NCBI GenBank assembly: GCA_022778805.1
Contig: JALFSN010000007.1
Span: 62,001-126,000 of the forward strand
Length of the DNA: 64,000 bases
From: Arcanobacterium sp.
Lineage (GTDB): Bacteria; Actinomycetota; Actinomycetes; Actinomycetales; Actinomycetaceae
Reading direction: 5' to 3'
In this document: piece by piece, positions 1 through 9,445 of the stretch
How the letters are laid out: every line of letters begins with the position of its first letter
Numbering within the stretch: the first letter of the stretch is position 1
Translations under genes and position numbers: made by a program
The notes under the pieces: generated by a model
Database searches by the model: none
Told to the model about the DNA's origin: nothing
What the model saw: only the letters and a program-made list of their open reading frames with translations

Positions 1-1
1 C

Positions 2-3000
2 TCTTTGAACGTTATGGGCGGACATGACGACGTCTACGCACTACTCCCTGCTGGCTACACTGTACTGTTCGGTGCAAACCCAGAGGAAGCCGCCGATTTG
101 GCACTCATTTCCTATCGCACATCAAGCCTCAGTCTCACGCCGGTGGCCAACTGTATGGATGGTTTTTCCACGTCACACATGATGAGCGAGGCGCGGCTGC
201 CTGAGCCGGAGCTGGTGCGCGAATACTTAGGCGATCCTGCCGGACGTATTCCCTGCCCCACCGTGGCTCAAGAGATGCTTTTCGGCGCAAAGGGTCGAGC
301 ATTCCAAGTGGGCGCATATCTCGATGCACATGCCGCTGAACTGCCCGCCGCGAGTGTGAGCGCTATCCGCAACTTCCTCGACACTCGCGCAACGGATGTA
401 GAAGCTGACAATGTCGGCACACTCTTCGATTCCGATATTGCTACGTTTTTACCAGCTGACGCTGTAGCTTCATGGCGCCGTCAGTGGATCAACGCCCCTG
501 CCCGAGGCAGTCGCAAGCTGATTCCAGCATTGGTCGATCTGGATAATCCTGGCCTCACTGGCCCCGTGCAAAACCAGCCCGATTTCCAAGCGGGCGTGGC
601 AGACAACCGCACCCATTTCCAGGCGGATGTGCCCGCACTCGTACGCCGCGCCATGCGTGAATACAACGAACTCACCGGCCGCAATTACGCCCCCGTGCGC
701 AGCTACTACACCGACGATGCCGACTACATCATGGTTGGCTTGGGCTCTATCAGCGAAGACGTGCTCGCCGTCATCCCCTATCTGCGCGAGCAAGGACTCA
801 AAGTCGGACTAGTGCAAATTCAACTGCTGCAGCCATTCCCCGAAGCAGAATTTATCGAAGCGATCCGCGGAGCTACAGCAGTGACGGTGCTGGAGCGCTC
901 TGACCAAGCAGCGCTCACGGCTTTCGTCAATACTGCCGTTCTGAAAGCTGCACAGAATGCGCACTCGGAGCGCTATCCAGGCATTCCGGCTCTCGCCGCC
1001 GATGAACTGCCAACATTTGCTACAGGATTTTTCGGTTTGGGCGGGCACGACGTACAGCCGCGCCACTTGATTGCCACATTCAAGGCGATGGCAGCCGGAG
1101 ATCTCGCACCCGAATTTTACATTGGTTCGACGTTCTTTGATCCAGATGCTACCGGCGAACGCGCACAGCTTCAGGCGCGACTGCGCGAAGCCTATCCCGC
1201 CACTGAAAAAATGGCTCTGCATTTAGAGCCTAATCCGAAAGGCCTACTACCCGCCGAGACGCTGCGTATCCGCTTCCACTCCGTGGGCGGATACGGCACC
1301 ATCGCCACTGGCAAATTGCTCACCGATATCCTCGCCGAACTACTGCATCTACATTCTAAAGCTGCGCCGAAATACGGCTCAGAGAAATCTGGCGCTGCCA
1401 CTAATTACTACATCACTCTCTCTCCTGAGCCGATCAAAATCACCAACGCAGAACTCGAAGACGTGGAGATCGTCGTCAGCCCTGATCACAAGGTATTCCA
1501 TCACACAGATCCACTGAAAGGACTCGTCGAGGGAGGCACATTCATTATTCAAAGCGATGAAAGCCCCGAGGAATTCTGGGCTCATCTGCCCCAGAAAGCC
1601 AAGCAGACAATCCGCGATCGGCATATCAAGCTCTTCATTCTTGACGCTTTCAAAGTCGCCAAAAATCACGCGCCTGATGAAAGTCTAGAAATTCGTATGA
1701 TGGGGGTCGCATTCATCGGCGCGATCGTCACTCACGTGGATCGCATCGCGTCGGGGGCAAATATTGGCGCTCTGCTAGAGCGCGTACACCGCCAGCTGGA
1801 AAAGAAATTTGGCATGAAAGGTCTGGGTATCGTCGATGCCAATATGGCCGTGGTCGAACAAGGCGCGATGGAAGCCACACCTGTGGATTATCAAACGCTT
1901 GACGCCAAAGCGGCAGCTGACGCCTCGGCTGAGATAGCGAACGTGCCGCAGCCAGCTCTCGACGTGAGCATCTCCGAAGACATGTCTACTCGCCACAGCG
2001 GCTGCGCCCTCACGCAGGGACTTTTCGATCGCCAGTACTTCCGTACGACGATGGCCGAGCCATTCGCTGACGGCACGATTTCAGAATCCCCCGTGTACCC
2101 TGGCGCCGGATATTTCCTACCCCCAGCCTCTGCAGCCGCCAAAGACAAAGGGCTTTTCCGCCGCCAGATTCCGGTGTTTGATTCCAGCCTGTGCACTGGG
2201 TGTATGGAGTGTACGCTCGTCTGCCCCGATGCCGCCATCCCCAATACCGTCTTCACGATCAGCACACTGCTGGAGACTGCCGCGAAAGAGGCCGGTGAAG
2301 CTGCTTCGCCAGCTCTTAGCCATCTGCATGACGTCGCTGAGGCTCTGCGCGCACAGCTGCACACTCAGAAAGGTAAAAACCGACCAGAGATTGCCGATGT
2401 GTTTGTACAGGCTGCGGGTGCCGTCGGCGCACCAGAGCAGGCTACCGCAGCCATCGCAGATGTGCTGCGCAGCTATCCCACGTCCCGCACACGGCCATTT
2501 TTCGACGCCGCCGAGAAACGTAGCGCCGGCACGGGAGCGCTCTTCAGCGCCACCGTCGATCCGTGGAAGTGCACGGGTTGTCTGGAATGCGTCAGCGTAT
2601 GTGGACCGCATGCACTTATTGCCACTGCGCAGACGCCCGATGTGCTAGCGCAAGCTGAAGAGCGCTTTGCGTTCCTGGCGAAGCTGCCCAATACTCCTCC
2701 TGAGTTCAGCGATCCATACGGTGGCCCGAGCCTCGATCTGAAACGTATCTTCCTCGATCACCGCAATTATTACGCAACTATCGGCGGGCATGGTGCCTGT
2801 CGTGGCTGTGGTGAGGTGACGGCGATTCGACAGACCATGGCACTTGCCAACGATATCAATGCAAGGCGTGTCGCTAACCACCGCACAGAACTCAATGAGC
2901 TCGTTGATGGTCTGAACTCACTGGCCGCCACACTCAATACTGAGGAAGATAGGGAGCTCAGCGAACGAATAGCGGATATCAAGGCTCAGCTGGAGCTGCG

Positions 3001-4687
3001 GCTGTATCGCTATGAAGGTCCTGGCGGCCGAGGTGGTCCAGCCGGAACGGTGGTGGCGAATTCCACCGGCTGCTCGTCGGTGTACGCATCCACTGCCCCG
3101 TTTAACGCCTATCAGGAACCGTGGGTTAATAGTCTCTTCCAGGATGCTCAGCCGCTGGCCAAAGGCATTTTTGAGGGGCTAGCTGCCGATCTCTCCTCCG
3201 ACGTTTTGGCCATGCGTCAAGCGCGCGCCATTCTGAGCGGCAAACGTGGCACGGAGATCCCCAGTGATCCGCCAGAGTGGAAGCACTTTAGCGAACACGA
3301 GCTCAGCTTGATGCCTGCGGTGATGACGATCGGTGGGGATGGCGCCACCTACGATATCGGATTTGGCGCGCTCTCTCGGATTCTCGCCAGCGGTACCCCG
3401 TTGAAAGTGCTGGTCTTAGACACTGGAGCGTATTCCAATACCGGCGGACAGACCTCTACGGCGTCACTCGAAGGCCAGGATTCCGATCTCTCCCGCTTCG
3501 GCAAATTCCATCACGGCAAGCAAGAGCAGCGCAAAGAACTCGGTCTACTGGCGGCTATGCACCCCAACGTGCTGGTAATTTCCACTGCTACCTCCTACCA
3601 GGCGCACTTCTTGAAGAATGTGGCCGCGGCGCTGGAACAGACAGATTATCCGGCTGTCATTGACGTCTATACCCCATGCCAGCCCGAACACGGCATCGGC
3701 GATGATGAGGCTGCTGAACACTCTCGTTTAGCCGTGAAAGCGCGCATTAGTCCGCTGTTTATCCATGAGCCTGCACACGAAGATTTCGCTGATCAGTTTA
3801 TTATTGACGGCAATCCGAATCCGAAAGATACATGGAGCAGTAGCAAACTCGCCTACATTGATGACGAAGGGAAGCATCGCACCATGGAACTCCCCTACAC
3901 TCCAGCTGACTTCGCTGCCAGTGAGAACCGCTTCCGCAAACATTTCTCCCCACTGCCAGATGATGCTCCAGCTCCTACAGCTATCGCGCAGTACGTGGAT
4001 ATTCCGCCAGCTGAGCGCGCTGGGCGCACACCTTTCATCTACGGCACCGACGCCGCAGGAAAACTCACCAAGAGGCTCGTATCTCCCTCCATGGTGACGC
4101 TCACTGAGCAGTGCCGCGATTACTGGCGGCTGCTGCAATATCTTGCCGGACAAGATCTGAAAGCACTGCGGCAGGAAAATGGCGATCTGAAATCTGAGCT
4201 CAAAGAGAAAATGGCACAGGCTCAGCGCGATCAAGAAGCCGTGATCGACCAGATCGCTCAGGCGATGGCCGAGGTAGCTGCCACCGGTTCTGCCAGTACC
4301 CCATTGCCAGCTGCCTTTGGCAGCTTTGGCTCCGGCTCCAGGAGAACGGGCGACACCAGTGGAGCAGATGGCGCGAGTACTGCGAGCAGTGCGGACAGTT
4401 CCTCCGGCAGCAATGCATCAGCAATAGCTAATGGCAGCGCAGCGGATGGGGGAAGCTCCGCCCCTTTCTTCTATGATCTCGCCACAATGCCGCAATGCAC
4501 CGACTGTAAGACCTGCTATCAGGAGATTCCAGAATTTTTCCAGCAGAGCACCGAAGTGATTGATGGAACGCCCACACAGGTGGCTACCCTTATCCCAGGT
4601 TCGCTGGAAAATGTGAAGGTGACAGACGAGATGCGAGCGCGAATCGCCCACGTGATTGCCAACTGCGACGCGGAGATTATCAAATGA
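2..4687 (+). CDS. nifJ: Pyruvate:ferredoxin (flavodoxin) oxidoreductase, 5'-truncated by the window
   Basis: Oxidises pyruvate and CoA to acetyl-CoA and CO2, passing electrons through Fe-S clusters; cytosolic. The reading frame is open back to base 2, and the first visible residues match the interior of domain I (GGHDDVYA, then CMDGFSTSH), so probably 100-150 N-terminal residues lie outside the window. Residue numbers here count from the codon at base 5. Two ferredoxin motifs follow: CTGCMECTLVC near 728 and CTGCLECVSVC near 855. The second has CG instead of CP and is separated from the first by an unusually long insert. The thiamine-diphosphate domain has GACRGCGE near 927 and GGDGATYDIG near 1109. 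After it come a Glu/Lys-rich, probably coiled-coil stretch, a Ser/Gly/Ala-rich linker (about 1434-1485) and a final domain with CTDCKTC near 1498. At 1560 visible residues it already exceeds the usual 1170-1200 of the family. The stop overlaps the next start (ATGA), so the flavoprotein is probably co-translated and the direct electron acceptor. Confidence 0.93.
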   Translation, partial: SLNVMGGHDDVYALLPAGYTVLFGANPEEAADLALISYRTSSLSLTPVANCMDGFSTSHMMSEARLPEPELVREYLGDPAGRIPCPTVAQEMLFGAKGRAFQVGAYLDAHAAELPAASVSAIRNFLDTRATDVEADNVGTLFDSDIATFLPADAVASWRRQWINAPARGSRKLIPALVDLDNPGLTGPVQNQPDFQAGVADNRTHFQADVPALVRRAMREYNELTGRNYAPVRSYYTDDADYIMVGLGSISEDVLAVIPYLREQGLKVGLVQIQLLQPFPEAEFIEAIRGATAVTVLERSDQAALTAFVNTAVLKAAQNAHSERYPGIPALAADELPTFATGFFGLGGHDVQPRHLIATFKAMAAGDLAPEFYIGSTFFDPDATGERAQLQARLREAYPATEKMALHLEPNPKGLLPAETLRIRFHSVGGYGTIATGKLLTDILAELLHLHSKAAPKYGSEKSGAATNYYITLSPEPIKITNAELEDVEIVVSPDHKVFHHTDPLKGLVEGGTFIIQSDESPEEFWAHLPQKAKQTIRDRHIKLFILDAFKVAKNHAPDESLEIRMMGVAFIGAIVTHVDRIASGANIGALLERVHRQLEKKFGMKGLGIVDANMAVVEQGAMEATPVDYQTLDAKAAADASAEIANVPQPALDVSISEDMSTRHSGCALTQGLFDRQYFRTTMAEPFADGTISESPVYPGAGYFLPPASAAAKDKGLFRRQIPVFDSSLCTGCMECTLVCPDAAIPNTVFTISTLLETAAKEAGEAASPALSHLHDVAEALRAQLHTQKGKNRPEIADVFVQAAGAVGAPEQATAAIADVLRSYPTSRTRPFFDAAEKRSAGTGALFSATVDPWKCTGCLECVSVCGPHALIATAQTPDVLAQAEERFAFLAKLPNTPPEFSDPYGGPSLDLKRIFLDHRNYYATIGGHGACRGCGEVTAIRQTMALANDINARRVANHRTELNELVDGLNSLAATLNTEEDRELSERIADIKAQLELRLYRYEGPGGRGGPAGTVVANSTGCSSVYASTAPFNAYQEPWVNSLFQDAQPLAKGIFEGLAADLSSDVLAMRQARAILSGKRGTEIPSDPPEWKHFSEHELSLMPAVMTIGGDGATYDIGFGALSRILASGTPLKVLVLDTGAYSNTGGQTSTASLEGQDSDLSRFGKFHHGKQEQRKELGLLAAMHPNVLVISTATSYQAHFLKNVAAALEQTDYPAVIDVYTPCQPEHGIGDDEAAEHSRLAVKARISPLFIHEPAHEDFADQFIIDGNPNPKDTWSSSKLAYIDDEGKHRTMELPYTPADFAASENRFRKHFSPLPDDAPAPTAIAQYVDIPPAERAGRTPFIYGTDAAGKLTKRLVSPSMVTLTEQCRDYWRLLQYLAGQDLKALRQENGDLKSELKEKMAQAQRDQEAVIDQIAQAMAEVAATGSASTPLPAAFGSFGSGSRRTGDTSGADGASTASSADSSSGSNASAIANGSAADGGSSAPFFYDLATMPQCTDCKTCYQEIPEFFQQSTEVIDGTPTQVATLIPGSLENVKVTDEMRARIAHVIANCDAEIIK

Positions 4688-7596
4688 GCGCGCCAGAAGC
4701 CGCGGCGGCGGCGTGGCCGCAGAAAATGACGACAGCCGTAGCGGCAGATGGAACGGCAAGAACAGCCGATTCCGAACTGCTGTGGACAGTGCTCAAGCGC
4801 CGACTCGATGCCAATCCAGAGCAATTTCGAGGTTTTTTCATGGCAGAAGGGCTCGGCCAGCTGCGTGCCGAATTCGACGGGGGCACGCTCTCTAGCGAAC
4901 TGATTCACACGCTGTGGAATCTGCTGCTGCGCGATGACGCCGTTGGGCAGCTGATGATGCGTTTCATCTGGGATCTGCCGCTGGCGAAAAAACGCGTCTT
5001 CATTCGAGCACTCGACCATCTCACGGATCGCTACCCTATGTTTGCGGGTCTGGGAGAACATTGGCCGATGGGCAATGGTCTACCGCCGTACGTGCGTCCA
5101 GCTGATGTGCGCAAAAACGACTTCGATTTAGTGACGCAGGGCTATCTTGGTTATCTCGACCAGGGATATAGCCAACGCGAAGTAGACCTGTTTGTGTGGC
5201 TTGAGGCATTGCGCGATAAGTATTGTGCGGATCGCCCCTGCCAGCTCGGCGAGCTGCGAGGGCAGCAAAAGTGGGGCGGGTGTCCGGTGCAGATTCGCAT
5301 TCCCGACATGATGGAAGCGTTGGCCGAAGGCAAATTTATGGAAGCGCTGCGCATTGTGGAGAGCTCTAACCCACTGCCCAACGTGACGGGGCGCGTGTGC
5401 CCACAAGAACTGCAATGCCAGGGAGTGTGCGTTCATACGCAGCACCCGATGGAGATCGGCCAACTTGAGTGGTTTTTACCGCAGCGGGAAAAAGTGACGG
5501 ATCCCGAGGGAATGTTTGCTCGTTATGCTGGCCGCCCTGATCCGTGGGAAGAAGCCAAAAAACCACCTATCGCCGTCGTGGGTTCGGGGCCGTCTGGCCT
5601 CATTAACGCTTTTCTATTAGCAAATGACGGCTTCCCTGTCACGGTTTTTGAGGCTTTCCACACTCTTGGCGGTGTGCTCAAGTACGGCATCCCAGAGTTT
5701 CGTCTGCCTAATGAACTGGTGGACGACGTCGTGAAAAAGATTGAGCTGTTGGGTGGAAAATTCGTCAAGAATTTCGTAGTGGGAAAGACGGCCACACTTG
5801 ACGACTTAAAAGCCGCTGGTTTTTGGAAAGTGTTTGTGGGCACCGGAGCAGGCTTGCCACGCTTCATGAATGTGCCTGGCGAACATCTCAACGGCGTGAT
5901 GAGCGCAAACGAGTTTCTCACCCGTATCAACCTAATGGGAGCAGCACAGCCCGATTATGAAACTCCCTTGCCCGCCGTGCGCGACAAAGAAGTACTCATT
6001 ATCGGCGGCGGCAATACTGCCATGGATGCAGCTCGTAGCGCACGGCGGCTCGGTGGTAACGTCACCATCGTGTATCGGCGCACCCAGGCCGAAATGCCAG
6101 CACGTGTGGAGGAGCTCCGTCATGCCGTGGAAGAGGGCATCACGGTGGCACCGCTGCGCTCTCCGAGCGAATTCCACGGAGACGAGAACGGCTTCGTCAC
6201 CGGCGCCACTGTAGACGTGATGGAGCTTGGCGAGCCAGACGCTTCTGGACGGCGGCGTCCGCTCAAAACCGGCGAGCACGTCCACATGGATGCAGATCTC
6301 GTCATTATGGCGCTCGGCAACAGCTCCAACCCGATTATCCGCGATTCGCAGCCCGATTTGGCCGTGCAGGAATGGGGTCCTATCAAGGTAGGAGCGGATG
6401 CACTCGGCGGCGCGGCTGTGCCCAGCGCCGACGTCGCCCCCACATCGGCGCTCGCCAGCGCTGGTAGCGGGGCAGGGGCTGAGAGCGCCAATGGAGCAAT
6501 CCATTCTCAAGCCACTAATCTGCCATCTATCTACTCGGGCGGTGATGCCGCTCGCGGTGGTTCCACGGCAATTAAAGCAGCTGGCGATGGTCAGGCGGCG
6601 GCGCGTCAGATGCGTCAGGAAGCTGGCCGGCTCACTCCTGAAGAGGTGGCGCGACGGGTGGGATCAGCGCTGGCGTACACCCGCAAAGCTGAGGCCACAT
6701 ATCGCATAGTGTCCAAGCGTTTTTTGACGCCGAGCATCACCGAGATGGAGGTGTATGCGCCGATGGTGGCGCAAGCGGCACAGGCTGGGCAGTTTGTGCG
6801 GGTGCTGGCATGGGAGAAAGGCGAGCTTATTCCGCTCACTATCGCCGATTTTGACCGCGCTGCCGGCACGATCACGCTCGTCACGCAGGCGATGGGAACG
6901 AGCACTCACAAGATTAACGAGATGCAGGTGGGCGACGCATTCGTGGGCGTGGCTGGCCCGCTGGGAATGCCCTCAGTGGTGAAGAAATTCGATCCGCAGA
7001 CGCAGACCGTCGTCTTTACAGCTGGTGGCGTGGGCTTACCGCCGGTCTACCCTATCGTCCGTGAACACTTGCGGCTGGGCAACCATGTGACTCTCATTTC
7101 TGGTTTCCGCACAAAGGATCTGCAGTTCTGGATTGGAGATCCTTCCGAGCGCGTGGATAAGCTCATGGCAGAATTCTCTGGCCTCCTCGACGTGGTGCTC
7201 ACGAGTGACGACGGCTCTTTCGGCATTAAAGGTTTCGTGACGACTCCGCTTGAAGACATGCTCACGAACGGGCGTGCCGACGGGCGAAAAATCGTTGAGG
7301 TGACAACAATTGGTCCACCAATGATGATGAAAGCTGTCTCACAACTCACGAAGGTCTACGGGGTGCCGACTGTCGCATCGCTCAATTCGATTATGGTGGA
7401 TGCTACCGGCATGTGCGGAGCTTGCATGGTGCCAGTGATGGAAAATGGTAAGCTCGTGCGCAAGCACGCCTGTATCGACGGCCCCGAGATTGATGCTCAC
7501 GCGATCGACTGGGATAAATTCCTCCCCCGATTCCGTCAGTTCAAAGGACAAGAAGCAGCCAGCTGCAAGCGTAACGGCGTACACATTGGCCGGTGA
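4684..7596 (+). CDS. Fused NfnB-NfnA-like flavoprotein: GltD-type NADPH/FAD module plus ferredoxin-NAD(P) reductase-type module
   Basis: A 970-residue multidomain flavoprotein. Residues 1 to about 175 form a mainly helical region I do not recognise. Next are cysteines for the [4Fe-4S] clusters of GltD/NfnB-type proteins (C181, C186, C200, then CPQELQCQGVC near 239-249). An FAD site follows (VVGSGPSGL near 298) and a dinucleotide site (IIGGGNTAMDAA near 439). From about 660 the protein resembles the SudB/NfnA/PyrK reductase fold and ends with a [2Fe-2S]-type motif, CGACMV near 910 with a further Cys in CIDGPEIDAH. Known NfnAB (NADH-dependent ferredoxin:NADP reductase) has these modules as two proteins; here they are one chain in B-A order. 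The 4-bp overlap with the pyruvate oxidoreductase implies transfer of pyruvate electrons to NAD(P). Whether it bifurcates electrons or acts as a simple reductase (SudAB-like) cannot be told from sequence. Confidence 0.88.
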   Translation: MSAPEAAAAAWPQKMTTAVAADGTARTADSELLWTVLKRRLDANPEQFRGFFMAEGLGQLRAEFDGGTLSSELIHTLWNLLLRDDAVGQLMMRFIWDLPLAKKRVFIRALDHLTDRYPMFAGLGEHWPMGNGLPPYVRPADVRKNDFDLVTQGYLGYLDQGYSQREVDLFVWLEALRDKYCADRPCQLGELRGQQKWGGCPVQIRIPDMMEALAEGKFMEALRIVESSNPLPNVTGRVCPQELQCQGVCVHTQHPMEIGQLEWFLPQREKVTDPEGMFARYAGRPDPWEEAKKPPIAVVGSGPSGLINAFLLANDGFPVTVFEAFHTLGGVLKYGIPEFRLPNELVDDVVKKIELLGGKFVKNFVVGKTATLDDLKAAGFWKVFVGTGAGLPRFMNVPGEHLNGVMSANEFLTRINLMGAAQPDYETPLPAVRDKEVLIIGGGNTAMDAARSARRLGGNVTIVYRRTQAEMPARVEELRHAVEEGITVAPLRSPSEFHGDENGFVTGATVDVMELGEPDASGRRRPLKTGEHVHMDADLVIMALGNSSNPIIRDSQPDLAVQEWGPIKVGADALGGAAVPSADVAPTSALASAGSGAGAESANGAIHSQATNLPSIYSGGDAARGGSTAIKAAGDGQAAARQMRQEAGRLTPEEVARRVGSALAYTRKAEATYRIVSKRFLTPSITEMEVYAPMVAQAAQAGQFVRVLAWEKGELIPLTIADFDRAAGTITLVTQAMGTSTHKINEMQVGDAFVGVAGPLGMPSVVKKFDPQTQTVVFTAGGVGLPPVYPIVREHLRLGNHVTLISGFRTKDLQFWIGDPSERVDKLMAEFSGLLDVVLTSDDGSFGIKGFVTTPLEDMLTNGRADGRKIVEVTTIGPPMMMKAVSQLTKVYGVPTVASLNSIMVDATGMCGACMVPVMENGKLVRKHACIDGPEIDAHAIDWDKFLPRFRQFKGQEAASCKRNGVHIGR

Positions 7597-7675
7597 ACTT
7601 AGCAGCTGAGCGACCACTCGCCTACACTAGCCACTAGTGGATCGTATAGGCAGATATTATGCGGAGAGGCTGACA

Positions 7676-9214
7676 ATGGCTGAACTGGCAATCGCTGAGC
7701 AACATACAGTGCACGAATACCTGCAGGCGCTGCGCACAGCTGGGATTCTCACACATTCGTATGTGGATGAGGTGACGGCGTCACTCCCTATTTCGTGCCT
7801 GAGCTACGACTCGCGGGAAATAGAGGGTACAGCGCTTTTTATCGTCAAGGGCGCACACTTTGAACCGCGTTTTTTGCGCGCTGCCATCGCCCAAGGCGCT
7901 GTGGCATACGTAGCAGAACGCGCGCTTGAGAACGTCCTCACACCGGCGATCATCGTCAGTGATATCCGCTTGGCGATAGTGGTGCTCGGTCGGCTTTTTT
8001 ACAATCAGGTGACGGATGATCTGCTCACTGTGGGAATCACCGGCACAAAAGGTAAGAGTACGACTGCATATTTCGTACGCGATATCATGCGCCGCTGGCT
8101 CGCATCTAGTGGAAAACCAGGGCCGGCACTCTTGAGTTCCATCAAGAATTTTGACGGCGGCGAAGAAGAAGAATCCCACCTCACTACCCCCGAGGTACTT
8201 GATCTCTATCGGCATTTTGCTCGGGCGAAAGCTGCTGGCATTAAACACGTCGTGATGGAGGTCAGTTCACAAGCTCTGAAGTATGGGCGCGTGCGCGATA
8301 TGCGCTTTGCGGTGGCGGCGTTCACGAACATCTCTGAGGACCATATCTCTCCTATCGAACACAGCGATTTTGAAGATTATTACACATCCAAACTCAAGAT
8401 CTTTGACGCTGCCGACGTAGCCGTCATCAACGCCGATGCTGATTTAGCTGAACGCACTATCAGCTATGCTCGCGAGCGCTGCCGCGTGGTGACGTATGGT
8501 TCTCGCGAGGGCGCTGATGTGCTGTGCCCATCCGAGTCAATCCAACACACATCTGAGGGCACCCATTTCACTGTTCGCTGCTCTGCCTATGGCACGAGTA
8601 CGTGGACAATTACGATGCCAGGACTATTTAACGTGAGTAACGCTCTGTGCGCTATTGCCATCTGCGAACAGCTCGGTGTACCCGAAGAATTCGTGCGCAG
8701 CGGCCTGATCGCTGCCCGTGTGCCTGGGAGGATGGAACTTTTCCACAGCGGCGATAAAAGCGTGGCCGTGATCGTGGATTACGCCCACAATAAGCTCAGT
8801 TACGAAGCGCTCTTTGATTCACTCGCCCACGAGTATCCCAACTGGCCGATTATTGCCGTGTTCGGATCCACTGGCGGAAAGGCTCTTGACCGTCGAGTGG
8901 ATTTGCCCAGCGTAGCCAGCCGGTACTGCGCGCATATTTATATCACTGAAGAAGACAACTATTCGGAGCCATTTGCCTCGATTGCAGCTGATATCGCAGC
9001 ACACACGAGCGTGCCCTACACCATTGACGACGACCGCGAAGCCTGCATACGCGCAGCAATCATGGATTGGCCTGGCAGACACGTGGTAGCGCTGCTTGGC
9101 AAGGGCGTAGAGACAACTCGCGCCCGAGGGACGCAGTACGTGCACATGCCCACCGATGCCGAGTATGCACTACGGTTCCTTGACGAATACGACACCGCCC
9201 ACAAGCTGATGTGA
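7676..9214 (+). CDS. murE: UDP-N-acetylmuramoyl-tripeptide synthetase (MurE-like, probable L-Lys or L-Orn adding)
   Basis: Mur ligase that adds the third stem-peptide residue to UDP-MurNAc-L-Ala-D-Glu in the cytoplasm. The ATP loop GITGTKGKSTT lies near residue 120, the central MEVSSQALKYGR motif near 194, and a SKLKIF segment near 235 carries the expected carbamylated lysine. In the C-terminal domain the diaminopimelate signature DNPR is replaced by EDNYSEP, which argues against diaminopimelate and for a Lys- or Orn-type wall, as found in Actinomycetaceae (inference). The ATG at 7676 was chosen because GGAGAGG lies 8-9 bases upstream; an in-frame GTG at 7637 would add 13 residues without a ribosome site. 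It stands alone, outside a division/wall cluster, so a second murE may exist elsewhere in the genome. Confidence 0.87.
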   Translation: MAELAIAEQHTVHEYLQALRTAGILTHSYVDEVTASLPISCLSYDSREIEGTALFIVKGAHFEPRFLRAAIAQGAVAYVAERALENVLTPAIIVSDIRLAIVVLGRLFYNQVTDDLLTVGITGTKGKSTTAYFVRDIMRRWLASSGKPGPALLSSIKNFDGGEEEESHLTTPEVLDLYRHFARAKAAGIKHVVMEVSSQALKYGRVRDMRFAVAAFTNISEDHISPIEHSDFEDYYTSKLKIFDAADVAVINADADLAERTISYARERCRVVTYGSREGADVLCPSESIQHTSEGTHFTVRCSAYGTSTWTITMPGLFNVSNALCAIAICEQLGVPEEFVRSGLIAARVPGRMELFHSGDKSVAVIVDYAHNKLSYEALFDSLAHEYPNWPIIAVFGSTGGKALDRRVDLPSVASRYCAHIYITEEDNYSEPFASIAADIAAHTSVPYTIDDDREACIRAAIMDWPGRHVVALLGKGVETTRARGTQYVHMPTDAEYALRFLDEYDTAHKLM

Positions 9215-9305
9215 TTTCCACGCAGTGGCTGCAAGCGTGCAACGTGCTCCACGGCCACTGCGCACCGCCGCTGAGTGACATTCAGTCCGGCACTTCGGAT
9301 CACTG

Positions 9306-9361
9306 TGAGTACAGCTCACTTTGAGTACAACGTCTCAAGTACAGCGTATGAGTGCACAGCG
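9306..9361. repeat. Four imperfect direct repeats of GAGTACAGC
   Basis: Between the convergent murE and gltX genes the words GAGTACAGC, GAGTACAAC, AAGTACAGC and GAGTGCACAGC follow each other at about 13-17 bp spacing. There is no coding potential on either strand and no T-tract, so this is not a classical terminator. A 9-bp inverted repeat (CGCAGTGGC at 9221-9229 with GCCACTGCG at 9254-9262) sits just after the murE stop and may end that transcript. Confidence 0.45.
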
Positions 9362-9445
9362 GTGCGTCATGGGCGCTCTGTCTCCACTGTGCACCGCCGA
9401 GCGGAAAGAAACAGGAAGAAAGGGGCCCCAGCGTGATGGTAATCC

